Assembly: GCF_016901015.1 (NCBI RefSeq)
Contig: NZ_JAFEUP010000002.1
Span: 186,001 to 250,000 of the forward strand
DNA length: 64,000 nt
Reading direction: 5' to 3'
From: Zestomonas insulae
Lineage (GTDB): Bacteria; Pseudomonadota; Gammaproteobacteria; Pseudomonadales; Pseudomonadaceae
The notes beneath the pieces were generated by a model that saw nothing but the letters and a program-made list of their open reading frames with translations, ran no database searches and was not told the DNA's origin. The stretch's first letter is position 1; every line of letters starts with the position of its first letter. The position numbers were made by a program, and so were the translations under genes. Of the stretch, positions 27,101 to 33,342 are shown piece after piece.

Positions 27101-30100
27101 CCAGCACGTGGAAACGCAGGGCGGCCGTACCGGCATCGACGTCGGCGATGCGGATGGCATTGGCGCCGGTGAAGGTCAGGCTGTGGTCCTCGTCGATGGT
27201 CGAGGTGGCCGGTGCGCTGATGGTCGGCGCATCGTTGACCGGGGTGACGGTCAGCGAGGCGCTGTTCGCCACGGTAACGGTGCCGTCGCTGACGCCGTAG
27301 CTGAAGCTGACGGGGCCGCTCCAGTCCTGGGCCGGCTTGAAGGTCCAGGAGCCATCGGGATTCGCGGTCAGGCTGCCTCGGCCGGAGCTGACCGTCAGGT
27401 CCACGGCGCGCAGGGTATCGCCGTCGACGTCGTGGGCGCTGGCCAGCAGTTGTGCCTGGGTGATGATCAGGCTGCCGTCTTCCGCCATCGAATGCAGGTC
27501 GATCGCGGTAGCGGTCGGCGCATCGTTGACCGGCGTGACATTCAGCGTGATGAGGTCGGTGCGGTCGATTTGGCCGTCGCTGGTGGTGACGCTCAGGGTG
27601 TCGTCACCGTTGAAATCGGCGACCGGGGTGTACTTCAGGCCGCTGAGGGCGAGGTTGATCGCCGCCGAGCTGCCGGTCAGCACCAGGGTGCCGGTACCGT
27701 CGCCGCTGATGGTCACGCCCGGAGTCAGCGGGCCGACATTGAGCACGCCGTGCTCGACCTTGAGGGTGGTGCTCAGGGTGTTGCTGTCGATATCGCCGAC
27801 GCTGATCGCGTTGCCGCGCAGGATCGAGAAGGTCTTGCTGCTGTCTTCGGCGAGGCTCTGTTCGCCCGGCACGCTGTTGCCTGGCGCGTCGTTGACGGCG
27901 TTGATCTCGATGCGCACCTCGGCGCTGGTGAGCACCTTGCCGTCGCTGAGCACGTAGGTGATCGCCGGCACCGGGCCGTTGTAGTTGGCATTCGGAGTGA
28001 AGGTCAGGTCGCCGTTGGCGGCGATCGACAGTTTGCCGACCAGGGGGATGGTCAGCGACTGGCCCGCGCTGATGATCGGCAGGCCGATCCCGAAGCTGAC
28101 CACGCTGAGCGTGTCGCTGCTGTCGACGTCGCTGTCGTTGCTCAGCACGTTCTGCTTGAGCACTTCGTCTTCGTTGACGCTGAAACGGTCGTCGTTGCCG
28201 ACCGGCCGGTCGTTGATGCCGGTCAGGTTGATCAGCAGGGTGGTAGTGCTGCTGCCGCCCTGACCGTCGGAGACGGTGTAGGTGAAGCTGTCGGTGGCCT
28301 TGGCGCCGGCGGCCAGGCGGTCGGCGTTGTTGGCGATGTAGGTGTAGGAGCCGTTGGCATTCAGGGTCAGGGTGCCGTAGGCGCCATTGATGGCGTGGCC
28401 GACGTTGGCGGCGCTGCCGTTGACTTCGGCGACGCTGAGCGTGTCGGTGGTATCGACATCAGTGTCGTTGGCCAGCACGCCGTTCTTGGCGGAGACGTTG
28501 AGGGTCGCGTCTTCCCGGACCGCGCCGCTGTCGGCACGGGCGACCGGCAGGTCGTTGGTGCCGGTTACGGTGATGGTCAGCACGCCGGTATCGGCGGCGT
28601 TGTACTGGTCGGTGACGGTGAAGTTGATAACCAGTTGGCGAGTCTCGCCCGCAGCAAGGCTCTGGTAGGCCGAGTTGCTGGCGTCGAAGCTCCAGGCGCC
28701 GTTGGCGCTCAGGCTGAAGCCGGCCGGCAGGCTCTGCGGAGACGCGGTGTAGGTGAGCACGGCGCCGTGATCGACGTCGCTGGCGCCCAGTTGGCCGGTG
28801 AGCGAGCCGTCTTCGAAAACGTCGCGGCTGGCATCGGTGGCGATCGGCGCGTCGTTGGTGCCGGTGACCACGATGGTCAGGGTGCCGGTGTCGCTCAGCT
28901 TGCCGTCGCTGACCCGGTACTGAATGGTCAGGGTCTGGATCTCGCCCTCGGCGAGCGCTTGGTAGGCATTGACGCGCGGGTCCAGCGACCAGCTGCCGTT
29001 GCCGTTCAGGGTGAAGCCGGCCGGCAGGTTGCCGATGGCGCTGAAGGTCAGCGTGTCGGTAACGTCGACGTCGCTGGCGCTGAGCTGGCCGGTGAGCACT
29101 GCGGCGTCTTCCTGCGTCGCATCCTGGGCGTCGAAGGCCACCGGCGCATCGTTGACCGGGGTGACGTTGAGGGTGATCACGTCGGTGTCGGTGAGGGCGC
29201 CGTCGCTGGTGGTCACGCTCAGCGTGTCGGTGCCATTGAAGTTGGCGGCCGGGGTGTACTTCAGGCCACTGAGAGCGAGGTTGATCGCCGTTGCGCTGCC
29301 GGTCAGGGTCAGGCTGCCGTCGGGGTTGGTGGTCACACCGACGCCGCCGGACAGCGGGCCGAGGGTGAGTACGCCGTGCTCGACCTTGAGGGTGGTGCTC
29401 AGGGTGTTGCTGTCGATGTCGCCAACGCTGATCGCATTGCCGCGCAGGATCGAGAAGGTCTTGCTGCTGTCTTCGGCGAGGCTCTGCGCACCTGGCACGC
29501 TGTTGACCGGGGCGTCATTGACCGCGTTGATCTCGATGCGCACGTCGGCGCTGGTGATCGTCTTGCCGTCGCTGAGCACATAGGTGATCGGCGGCACCGG
29601 GCCGTTGTAGTTGGCGGCCGGGGTGAAGGTCAGGTCACCGTTGGCGGCGATCGACAGCTTGCCGACCAGGGGGATGGTCAGCGACTGGCCCGCGCTGATG
29701 ATCGGCAGGCCGATGCCGAAGCTGACGACGCTGAGCGTGTCGCTGCTGTCGACGTCGCTATCGTTGCTCAGCACGTTCTGCTTGAGCACTTCGTCTTCGT
29801 TGACGCTGAAACGGTCGTCGTTGCCGACCGGCCGGTCGTTGATGCCGGTGAGGTTGATCAGCAGGGTGGTGGTGCTGGTGCCGCCCTGACCGTCGGAGAC
29901 GGTGTAGGTGAAGCTGTCGGTGGCCTTGGCGCCGGCGGCCAGGCGGTCGGCGTTGTTGGCGATGTAGGTGTACGAGCCGTTGGCATTCAGGGTCAGGGTG
30001 CCGTAGGCGCCATTGATGGCGTGGCCGACGTTGGCGGCGCTGCCGTTGACTTCGGCGACGCTGAGCGTGTCGTTGGCATCGGCGTCAGTGTCGTTGGCCA

Positions 30101-31619
30101 GCACACCATTGCTGGCCGAGACATTCAGGGTCGCGTCTTCCCGGACCGCGCCGCTGTCGGCGACGGCCACTGGCGCGTCGTTGGTGCCGAGGATGGTCAC
30201 GGTCACCACTTGCGAGGCGGTGCCGTCCTGGCTGACGACGGTGAAGCTGTCGGTCAGGCTTTCACCGACGCCCAGCGCCTGGATGGCGGCCTGAGCGTTG
30301 TTGGCGGTGAAGCTCCAGTTGCCGCTGGCGTCGATGCTGAACACGCCGTAGCCGTTGGTGCCGCCGACGTTGCTCTCGGCCTGGAACACGGCCTGGCCGG
30401 CATCCACGTCGCTGACCGCGAGCTTGCCGCTGGCGGTGAGCTGGCCGTCACTGACCAGTTGGTCTTCCTGCACGCCGCCCGCCGCGTTGCCGCTGATGCT
30501 CGCGGTGTCGTTGGCGCCCTTGAGGTCGATGACGATTTCGCGGGTGTCGGTCGCGCCGGATGGGTCGCGGACGGTGACGGTGAAGGTGTCGTTCGGCGTC
30601 GCGCCAGCCGGCAGCGCGTTGACCGCAGCGGCATCGACAACATAGGTGTAGCTGCCGTCGGCATTGACGGTCAGCTCGCCGTAAGCGCCCTTGGCGCTGC
30701 CGGACCAGGTGAGGTTGCTGTCATCGACGTCGCTGGCGAGCAGTTTGCCGGTGATGTTGGCGAAGCTGTCGAGTTCGGTGCTGTCGTTGATGGTCGCGGT
30801 GTAGCTGCCTGTGGCGACCGGTGCATCGTTGACCGGGGTTACGCCGAGGTTGACGGTCAGCGAGCTGGACGCGCCGCGGCTGTCGGTGACTTGCACCTGG
30901 AAGCTGTCCGCGCCGTTGTAGTCGCGGTTGGGGGCGTAGGACCAGCTGCCGTCGGCGTTGAGGGTTAGCTGGCCATTGGCGGGCGCGCGGTCGACGCTGA
31001 AGCTGTAGAGGTCGCCGTTGGCATCGCGGGCCACGAAGGTGCCGGCGAACGGGGTGTCTTCATCGGTGCTCAGGTTGAACTGGCTGGTCGGGTTGCCGGC
31101 GGCATCGAGGAATTCCGGTGCGAGGTTGACCTGCGGGTCCTCGGTCTGGCCGTCGCTGCTGCCGCCTTCGCCCAGGCCATTGGTGGAGAAGCCGACTTCG
31201 GCTTCGACGCGCTCGCCAGTGGCGCTGAGCAGCACGAAGCTGTGGCTGCCGCCCGCCGGGCCGGAACTGCCGGCGCCGGCCGAGCCTGGACCCGCGGCGG
31301 TGGCTTCGAGCAGTTGAGTCGGGTCGGCGCCCGCGGCGATGGCTTGCTGCAGTTCCTCGGCGCTCGGCACTTCGCTGCTGCGCGCCTGCTGCTCGGCGGC
31401 GTGCTGGGGCAGCTCGCTGTGGCTCCACTGGGTGTCACGGCCGAGGTCGACCAGGCGCCCGTCCGGGAGCTGCAGGGTGACCATGCCGGCTGCGCCGGTG
31501 TCCAGTTGCTCCCCTTGGTAGATGCGATCGCCTTCGATCAGCAGGCGGCGCGCGCCCTCCGGAGAAATCGCTACGACTTGTCCAACGATGCTTTTTACGA
31601 GGGCGACGACACTGCTCAT
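18138..31619 (-). CDS. lapA: Giant LapA-type RTX adhesin with LapG-cleavable retention module
   Basis: This protein of about 4,493 residues has no Sec signal and is exported by type I secretion. Residues 1-120 form the retention module, with the LapG site TAAG at 107-110 (LLEATAAGPG). A Gly/Ser linker and a long array of cadherin-like, VCBS and tandem-95 type beta domains (about 170-3970) follow. Breaks in the array are an unrecognised domain at about 2590-2772, a PA14 domain at about 3510-3686 and a LamG-like domain at about 3976-4226. Four RTX nonapeptides (GGNGKDTLL to GGAGADTF, about 4345-4380) and a type I secretion target domain end the protein. I start at the ATG at 31619, with an AGGAGAG site, because MSSVVALVKS is the usual LapA start. 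lapEBC and lapDG flank it and provide export and release. Confidence 0.95.
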   Translation of the reverse strand: MSSVVALVKSIVGQVVAISPEGARRLLIEGDRIYQGEQLDTGAAGMVTLQLPDGRLVDLGRDTQWSHSELPQHAAEQQARSSEVPSAEELQQAIAAGADPTQLLEATAAGPGSAGAGSSGPAGGSHSFVLLSATGERVEAEVGFSTNGLGEGGSSDGQTEDPQVNLAPEFLDAAGNPTSQFNLSTDEDTPFAGTFVARDANGDLYSFSVDRAPANGQLTLNADGSWSYAPNRDYNGADSFQVQVTDSRGASSSLTVNLGVTPVNDAPVATGSYTATINDSTELDSFANITGKLLASDVDDSNLTWSGSAKGAYGELTVNADGSYTYVVDAAAVNALPAGATPNDTFTVTVRDPSGATDTREIVIDLKGANDTASISGNAAGGVQEDQLVSDGQLTASGKLAVSDVDAGQAVFQAESNVGGTNGYGVFSIDASGNWSFTANNAQAAIQALGVGESLTDSFTVVSQDGTASQVVTVTILGTNDAPVAVADSGAVREDATLNVSASNGVLANDTDADANDTLSVAEVNGSAANVGHAINGAYGTLTLNANGSYTYIANNADRLAAGAKATDSFTYTVSDGQGGTSTTTLLINLTGINDRPVGNDDRFSVNEDEVLKQNVLSNDSDVDSSDTLSVVSFGIGLPIISAGQSLTIPLVGKLSIAANGDLTFTPAANYNGPVPPITYVLSDGKTITSADVRIEINAVNDAPVNSVPGAQSLAEDSSKTFSILRGNAISVGDIDSNTLSTTLKVEHGVLTLGPLSGGVGVTTNPDGSLTLTGSATAINLALSGLKYTPAANFNGTDTLSVTTSDGALTDTDVITLNVTPVNDAPVAFDAQDATQEDAAVLTGQLSASDVDVTDTLTFSAIGNLPAGFTLNGNGSWSLDPRVNAYQALAEGEIQTLTIQYRVSDGKLSDTGTLTIVVTGTNDAPIATDASRDVFEDGSLTGQLGASDVDHGAVLTYTASPQSLPAGFSLSANGAWSFDASNSAYQSLAAGETRQLVINFTVTDQYNAADTGVLTITVTGTNDLPVARADSGAVREDATLNVSAKNGVLANDTDVDTTDTLSVAEVNGSAANVGHAINGAYGTLTLNANGSYTYIANNADRLAAGAKATDSFTYTVSDGQGGSSTTTLLINLTGINDRPVGNDDRFSVNEDEVLKQNVLSNDSDVDSSDTLSVVSFGIGLPIISAGQSLTIPLVGKLSIAANGDLTFTPNANYNGPVPAITYVLSDGKVLTSAEVRIEINAVNDAPGNSVPGEQSLAEDSSKTFSILRGNAISVGDIDSNTLSTTLKVEHGVLNVGPLTPGVTISGDGTGTLVLTGSSAAINLALSGLKYTPVADFNGDDTLSVTTSDGQIDRTDLITLNVTPVNDAPTATAIDLHSMAEDGSLIITQAQLLASAHDVDGDTLRAVDLTVSSGRGSLTANPDGSWTFKPAQDWSGPVSFSYGVSDGTVTVANSASLTVTPVNDAPTISAPATSTIDEDHSLTFTGANAIRIADVDAGTAALRFHVLVSNGTLTLADGTTTNAAGALSFTGSLAAINAKLEGAVFTPNANYFGPANIVVSVNDLGNSGAGGELRASQTIKVTVNAVDDPSVLIADSGSSDEDHGITGNVLSNDSDVDNVLSVATFSIGSTVYTAGQAATLAGIGELTVHANGNYSFTPDANWNGSVPQVTYTTNTGSSSTLDLTVKAINDAPTISAPATSTIDEDHSLTFTGANAIRIADVDAGNAALRFHVQVSNGTLTLLDGTTTNAAGALSFTGTLAAINAKLEGAVFTPNANYFGPANIVVSVNDFGNTGEGGELRASQTIKVTVNSVNDDPVALADANAVNEGASVSRNAGNGVLANDSDVDGGTLSVSAVNGNAASVGHAINGAYGSLTLNANGSYTYVANNADRLAAGAKATDSFTYTVSDGQGGSSTTTLLINLTGINDRPVGNDDRFSVNEDEVLRDNVITNADGKDSDVDVGDTLSVLRFGIGLPIYAAGQTMTIPLVGKLSIAANGDLTFTPNANYNGPVPAITYVLSDGKVITSADVHIEINAVNDAPVNNVPGAQSVDEDSSKTFSILRGNAISVGDIDSNTLSTTLKVEHGVLNLGPLSGGVSLTTNADGSLTLTGSASAINLALSGLKYTPAANFFGDDTLSVTTSDGQASDTDVIPLNVSAVNDAALISGDDLGAVSEDGTLSVSGALAVSDIDSPALIIADSVTGTYGDFSINAAGNWTYTLRNGDANVQALTSTAQEHESFTVTSADGTTHQIVITVNGANEAPTATVSAAAGNEDSTGIPVTLSASDVDGTIISFTLSSVPEHGTLYFGGTALASGAVITAIAGGAALTFVPDANWNGSTGFDFTVTDNEGAVSASNSQTITVNPVNDLASIDGVYTGGVTEDSAVVDGNLTASGKLNVSDVDSGQAEFQPQSAVTGSNGFGSFSIDANGHWSYTAANSQIAIQQLAAGSSLTDSFTVTSLDGSTSQVITVTLNGANDVAVISGTTSGGVTEDTALVGGELQASGKLAVTDVDLGQAQFQALTEVAGSQGYGNFSIDADGNWTYHADNSQSVIQQLGVGEYLTDSFTVVSKDGSASQVVTVTIHGSNDDPIAINDPAGEAYSVALGSKSTSGAGWSSLDSHAQATGFTAHKADGSAGTLYNSGGYLGVSGTPRASGGVPNQIEYNPATGKSESLGLNFTGNLNKATFSVSNLYGNEDGGESGRWVALYNGEVVATGTFRFTGSTHSGDIAIDTGSRVFNSIRFEALGTNSSTDGSDYFLTGFSGSGPAAANGIYTVGENSTLNIAAAKGVLANDSDRDGDDLRVSLINNQIFTVGTALALASGALLTMNADGSFRYDTNGKFDSLKAGQVKTDTFQYTVSDGQGGSATATATVTIIGSNDAPLAAAQTATTNEDTPFNGQVVASDAESDALTFKLLTGAQHGTVTVNANGSYLYTPSSNYNGPDSFKVQISDGQGGITETTVAVTVVAVNDAPTAAADSASTPINVTLSNINVLANDTDVENDKLTVTGASVDPAKGSVSVNTDGTLNFVPGSNVTGPVEISYQINDGQTGGTATGTLTVTVGPNTAPDGADKAISLNEDGQHSFSAGDFGYQDADAGQQLKAVRIDTLPGAGSLTLSGDAVAQGQVIDAADLGNLVFTPAANANGSGYATLTFSVKDSAGTFDTAPNTLTFNVAAVADPAIIAGDDRGAVTEDAHVVGGKLTDSGTLTINDPDAGEAGFVAGAGTPSGSALGSLSIDAGGEWTYQVNNADVQYLKLNQTRIESFTVESLDGTTHTIEVTITGTNDGPVASGSYAATITDTAAADSFADITGTLVASDADDGSNLTWSGSAKGAYGELTVNADGSYRYVVDANAVNALPADAAQTESFTVTVRDPSNASDTRTIVIDITGANDTANISGAAAGSVAEDTNVTLAGKLSTGGKLSIADRDSGEAAFQPQTNAAGSKGYGTFSVDASGNWTYTADNSQQAIQKLGAGKSLTDSFTVTSKDGSATQVVTVTIIGTNDGPLALNDSGLAGLKGEYFAYHEGATADGGNLENLSVVSNFLKSNSADATFVAKTLNYGQISGDLGADGKLQAFLGSDAGSLNGVDPENSTDAIIRLSGAIKLDAGTYNFRITSDDGYSIRIDGVLVAQVPDKQSTKTTTHDSFTVGAGTHTIEIIYWDQGGEAVFQPELRLGSGSYQSLGSYTLTQSVLLSTLEDTPLTIEPSVLLANDSDPDGDTLSIISVQGATNGTVALVDGKVVFTPAKDFAGPTGSFTYTVADPSGAISTATVTVQVGAVNDAPRVSPVALAGGTEDGTSVTFTKAQLLAGASDVEGDTLSLANVKLVSGTGLLSVNGAGTTWTFKPAQDWNGTVSLSYDVSDGKGGVTSNTASFNVAAVADIVGDSFSIVEDTKTTLNVLSNDSFENSARSITAIDGKAIAAGQTLDVTHGKVTLNANGSLSFEPEANYNGPTSFTYSVTSNGAVETATVALTVTPVHDAKLPSLSVSPVGQWTFDENSGATTTKNATTGQTGTLRDDQSSWFDNSALPVLSSTSRAAGAGHFISLNTSLYDSGDRIDLSSSATQALLGSATMTFWVKTSQEGGENGNGNSWDLPSIIGSEQKDDGNDIQWGAINNSGKIGLGLGNVNGVYSTTAIDDNVWHNVAISRDASTGLVSIYIDGKLEATGSPSDSDFTGTLNQLTSIGATNRFTGNGTALDDTRYFKGSLDDLRIYDHVLSADQIQAIRSVENGFQDSAIANDGGPLKVALAGTDYTDLSVSGLAKDMVISDGNGHSIVSTGVDHVIDLHGWTTSTLTLSNTGIASGTLVFTATNTVNGDSSSSSEYLLLANGTSKLVDGSTGNDTLTGTNAADLLRGGNGKDTLLGGDGDDILIGGKGDDTLTGGAGADTFIWKSGDTGKDVIKDFNATQGDRIDLSDLLPDADVNNVLSYLKVDTTTSTLKISTSGNLNASASNADVTIELGNNGSAADLSSYGVTAADIAKSLIAGDPHNKVDHH
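25140..26165 (-). repeat. Adhesin internal long repeat, copy 3
   Basis: This segment of about 1 kb encodes the domain set from NAGNGVLANDSDVDGG to VPLNVSAVND-like ends. It is near-identical in DNA to the segments at about 27520-28545 and 29150-30170, for example around the shared SILRGNAISVGDIDSN block. Its start is the most diverged of the three. Confidence 0.8.
26170..26560 (-). repeat. Adhesin short repeat, copy B
   Basis: About 390 bases encoding PTISAPATSTIDEDHSLTF and the following domain, near-identical to 26850-27240. The two copies are separated by one unrelated domain. Confidence 0.75.
26850..27240 (-). repeat. Adhesin short repeat, copy A
   Basis: Near-identical partner of 26170-26560. 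Differences are few and mostly change single residues (for example HVLVSNG here and HVQVSNG in copy B). Confidence 0.75.
27520..28545 (-). repeat. Adhesin internal long repeat, copy 2
   Basis: Second of three near-identical segments of about 1 kb. It differs from copy 1 in the glycine-rich stretch after KVEHGVL and in single bases elsewhere. Confidence 0.8.
29150..30170 (-). repeat. Adhesin internal long repeat, copy 1
   Basis: First copy in the protein direction (about residues 483-823). It covers the ADSGAVREDATLN domain, the DRFSVNEDEVLKQNVLSND domain and the AEDSSKTFSILRGN domain. Confidence 0.8.
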
Positions 31620-31730
31620 GGGGCGACTCTCCTGGCTTTCCGCAACTGTTTGCTTGCCTGGCACTGGGCCGGAGCAGTCGCGGACATTCCCTTAATTATG
31701 TGGTGGAAAACCGTCGTCAAATTTATGGCA

Positions 31731-31747
31731 TATAGCGATTTGCTATA
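31731..31747. promoter_or_regulatory. Dyad TATAGC-N5-GCTATA in the lapA-lapE intergenic region
   Basis: A perfect 6-bp inverted repeat with a 5-base spacer lies in the middle of the 339-base divergent region, in its most AT-rich part. The size and position suit an operator for a dimeric regulator of the adhesin or its exporter. No regulator can be named. Confidence 0.4.
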
Positions 31748-31764
31748 GCGAACATGCCAATCTA

Positions 31765-31793
31765 TTGACCTATCGATCGCCATCCTAAACAAT
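31765..31793 (+). promoter_or_regulatory. Candidate sigma-70 promoter of lapE
   Basis: TTGACC and AACAAT are separated by 17 bases, about 165 bases before the lapE start. The -35 matches at 5 of 6 positions and the -10 at 4 of 6. The rest of the 31620-31958 gap shows no gene. Confidence 0.35.
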
Positions 31794-31958
31794 CATCCAG
31801 GTAATGTCACTTTGCCATTTGCCAGTCCGTCGTGATTTTTTTATGAGACCTGTGTCACGCTCTCTACCTGCCGATAACAGGAGCGGATGCGGTCTCGTTG
31901 ACGGTGCTTTCGGTGCCTCGGAACTGGTCCCAGAAAACTTGATAAGGATGCCACTCGC

Positions 31959-33308
31959 ATGCGTCTGCGCTTTGCTTCAGCCCTACCGTTCGTTCTCGCC
32001 GTCAGCGCTCCGCTTCACGCCGAGACGCTTTCCGAAGCCATGCAGCGTGCGCTGGAAGTGCACCCTGAGATCCAGGCCGGCATCAACAGCCGTTTCGCCG
32101 CGGACTACCAACTGAAGGCCGCCAAGGGTGGCTACCTGCCGCAGGTCGACCTGCTCGGTGGCTATGGCCGTGAAGGCTCCGACAACACCACCACGCGCGG
32201 TGCCGGTGATCACTGGAATACCCTGACCCGCGGCGAGTCCAGCGTGCGTCTGCAGCAGATGGTGTTCGACGGCTTTGCCACCTCCAGCGAAGTGGCACGC
32301 CAGCAGGCGACGGTCAACTCGCGCGCCTACTCGCTGCTCGGCACTTCCGAGCGCACCGCGCTGGATGTCGCCCAGGCCTACATCGACGTACTGCGTCGCC
32401 AGGAAATGGTCCGTCTCGCCGAGGAAAACCTGAAGAGCCACCAGCGCATCTACGACCAGATCAGCCTGCGCAGCAGCCGCGGCGTCGGTCGTCTGGCCGA
32501 CCAGGAGCAAGCCGAGGCGCGTCTGGCCCAAGCCCGCAACAACCTGATCACCGAACAGACCAACCTCGCCGATGCGCGCACCACCTATTACAGCGTGGTG
32601 GGCAGCGATCCGGTCGAGTTGGCCGAGCCGGCCGGCCTGCCGGGCCAACTGCCGGAGAATCTGCAGGCCGCGCGCCAGCAGCTGATCGACAACAGCCCGA
32701 TCCTGCGCTCCGCCGAATCCGACGTGGCCGCCGCCGAGAAGCAGTACGCAGCTGCCAAGTCGACCTTCTACCCGCGTTTCGACGCCGAGCTGTCGCGCGG
32801 TGCCGACAACAACCTGGATGGCGAAGAAGGCCATGCCAACGAATGGCAAGCCATGCTGCGCATGCGCTACAACCTGTTCGCCGGCGGCAGCAACAAGGCC
32901 GACCTGGAGTCCAAGTCCTACCAGGCCAACCAGGCGCTGGACATCCGCAACAACGCCCTGCGCCAGCTCAACGAAGAACTGGGCCTGGCCTGGAATGCCC
33001 TGACCAACGCCCGCGAGCAACTGCCGATCGCCGAGCAGTACGTCGATTACAGCGGTCGCGTGCGTGAGTCCTACCTGAAGCAATTCAGCATCGGCGAGCG
33101 TACCCTGCTCGACCTGCTGGACAGCGAGAACGAGCTGTTCACCGCTTCGCGTCGCGCGGTGGATGTGCGCTACACCGAGCTGTTTACCCAGTACCGGATC
33201 AAGGCGACCATGGGCGAGCTGCTGAAGAGCCAGGGCGTGGTTGCGCCGATGGCCTCGGTGGTGTCCAACGACCTCAAGCCGCAGGTCGAGTTGCCTGGCC
33301 TGAACTGA
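31959..33308 (+). CDS. lapE: TolC-family outer-membrane component LapE
   Basis: This 449-residue protein has a signal peptide (MRLRFASALPFVLAVSAPLH, cleaved near AHA/ETLSEA) and the two-fold repeated coiled-coil and beta segments of TolC-like factors. It forms the outer-membrane exit duct of the type I system that secretes the giant adhesin. In the Lap system the adhesin's N-terminal module stays plugged in this duct until LapG cuts it. The ATG at 31959 follows an AAGGA site. It is the first gene of lapE-lapB-lapC, divergent from lapA, which fits a shared regulatory region. The next gene starts within about 35 bases. Confidence 0.93.
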   Translation: MRLRFASALPFVLAVSAPLHAETLSEAMQRALEVHPEIQAGINSRFAADYQLKAAKGGYLPQVDLLGGYGREGSDNTTTRGAGDHWNTLTRGESSVRLQQMVFDGFATSSEVARQQATVNSRAYSLLGTSERTALDVAQAYIDVLRRQEMVRLAEENLKSHQRIYDQISLRSSRGVGRLADQEQAEARLAQARNNLITEQTNLADARTTYYSVVGSDPVELAEPAGLPGQLPENLQAARQQLIDNSPILRSAESDVAAAEKQYAAAKSTFYPRFDAELSRGADNNLDGEEGHANEWQAMLRMRYNLFAGGSNKADLESKSYQANQALDIRNNALRQLNEELGLAWNALTNAREQLPIAEQYVDYSGRVRESYLKQFSIGERTLLDLLDSENELFTASRRAVDVRYTELFTQYRIKATMGELLKSQGVVAPMASVVSNDLKPQVELPGLN

Positions 33309-33342
33309 TTTGGTTGTACCCCTTACGCGAGAGTATCCCAGC

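Noticed and set aside
25371-30968. An 1,865-residue open frame on the plus strand through the adhesin gene
   Set aside because: It is exactly antisense to the adhesin repeats, has the low-complexity Gly/Val/Ala/Asp composition produced by reading GC-rich repeats backwards, and has no ribosome site. The adhesin frame explains the DNA.
18138-31619. Non-ribosomal peptide synthetase or other giant enzyme
   Set aside because: No catalytic motifs are present; the repeats are cadherin-like and VCBS with an RTX end and a LapA-type retention module.
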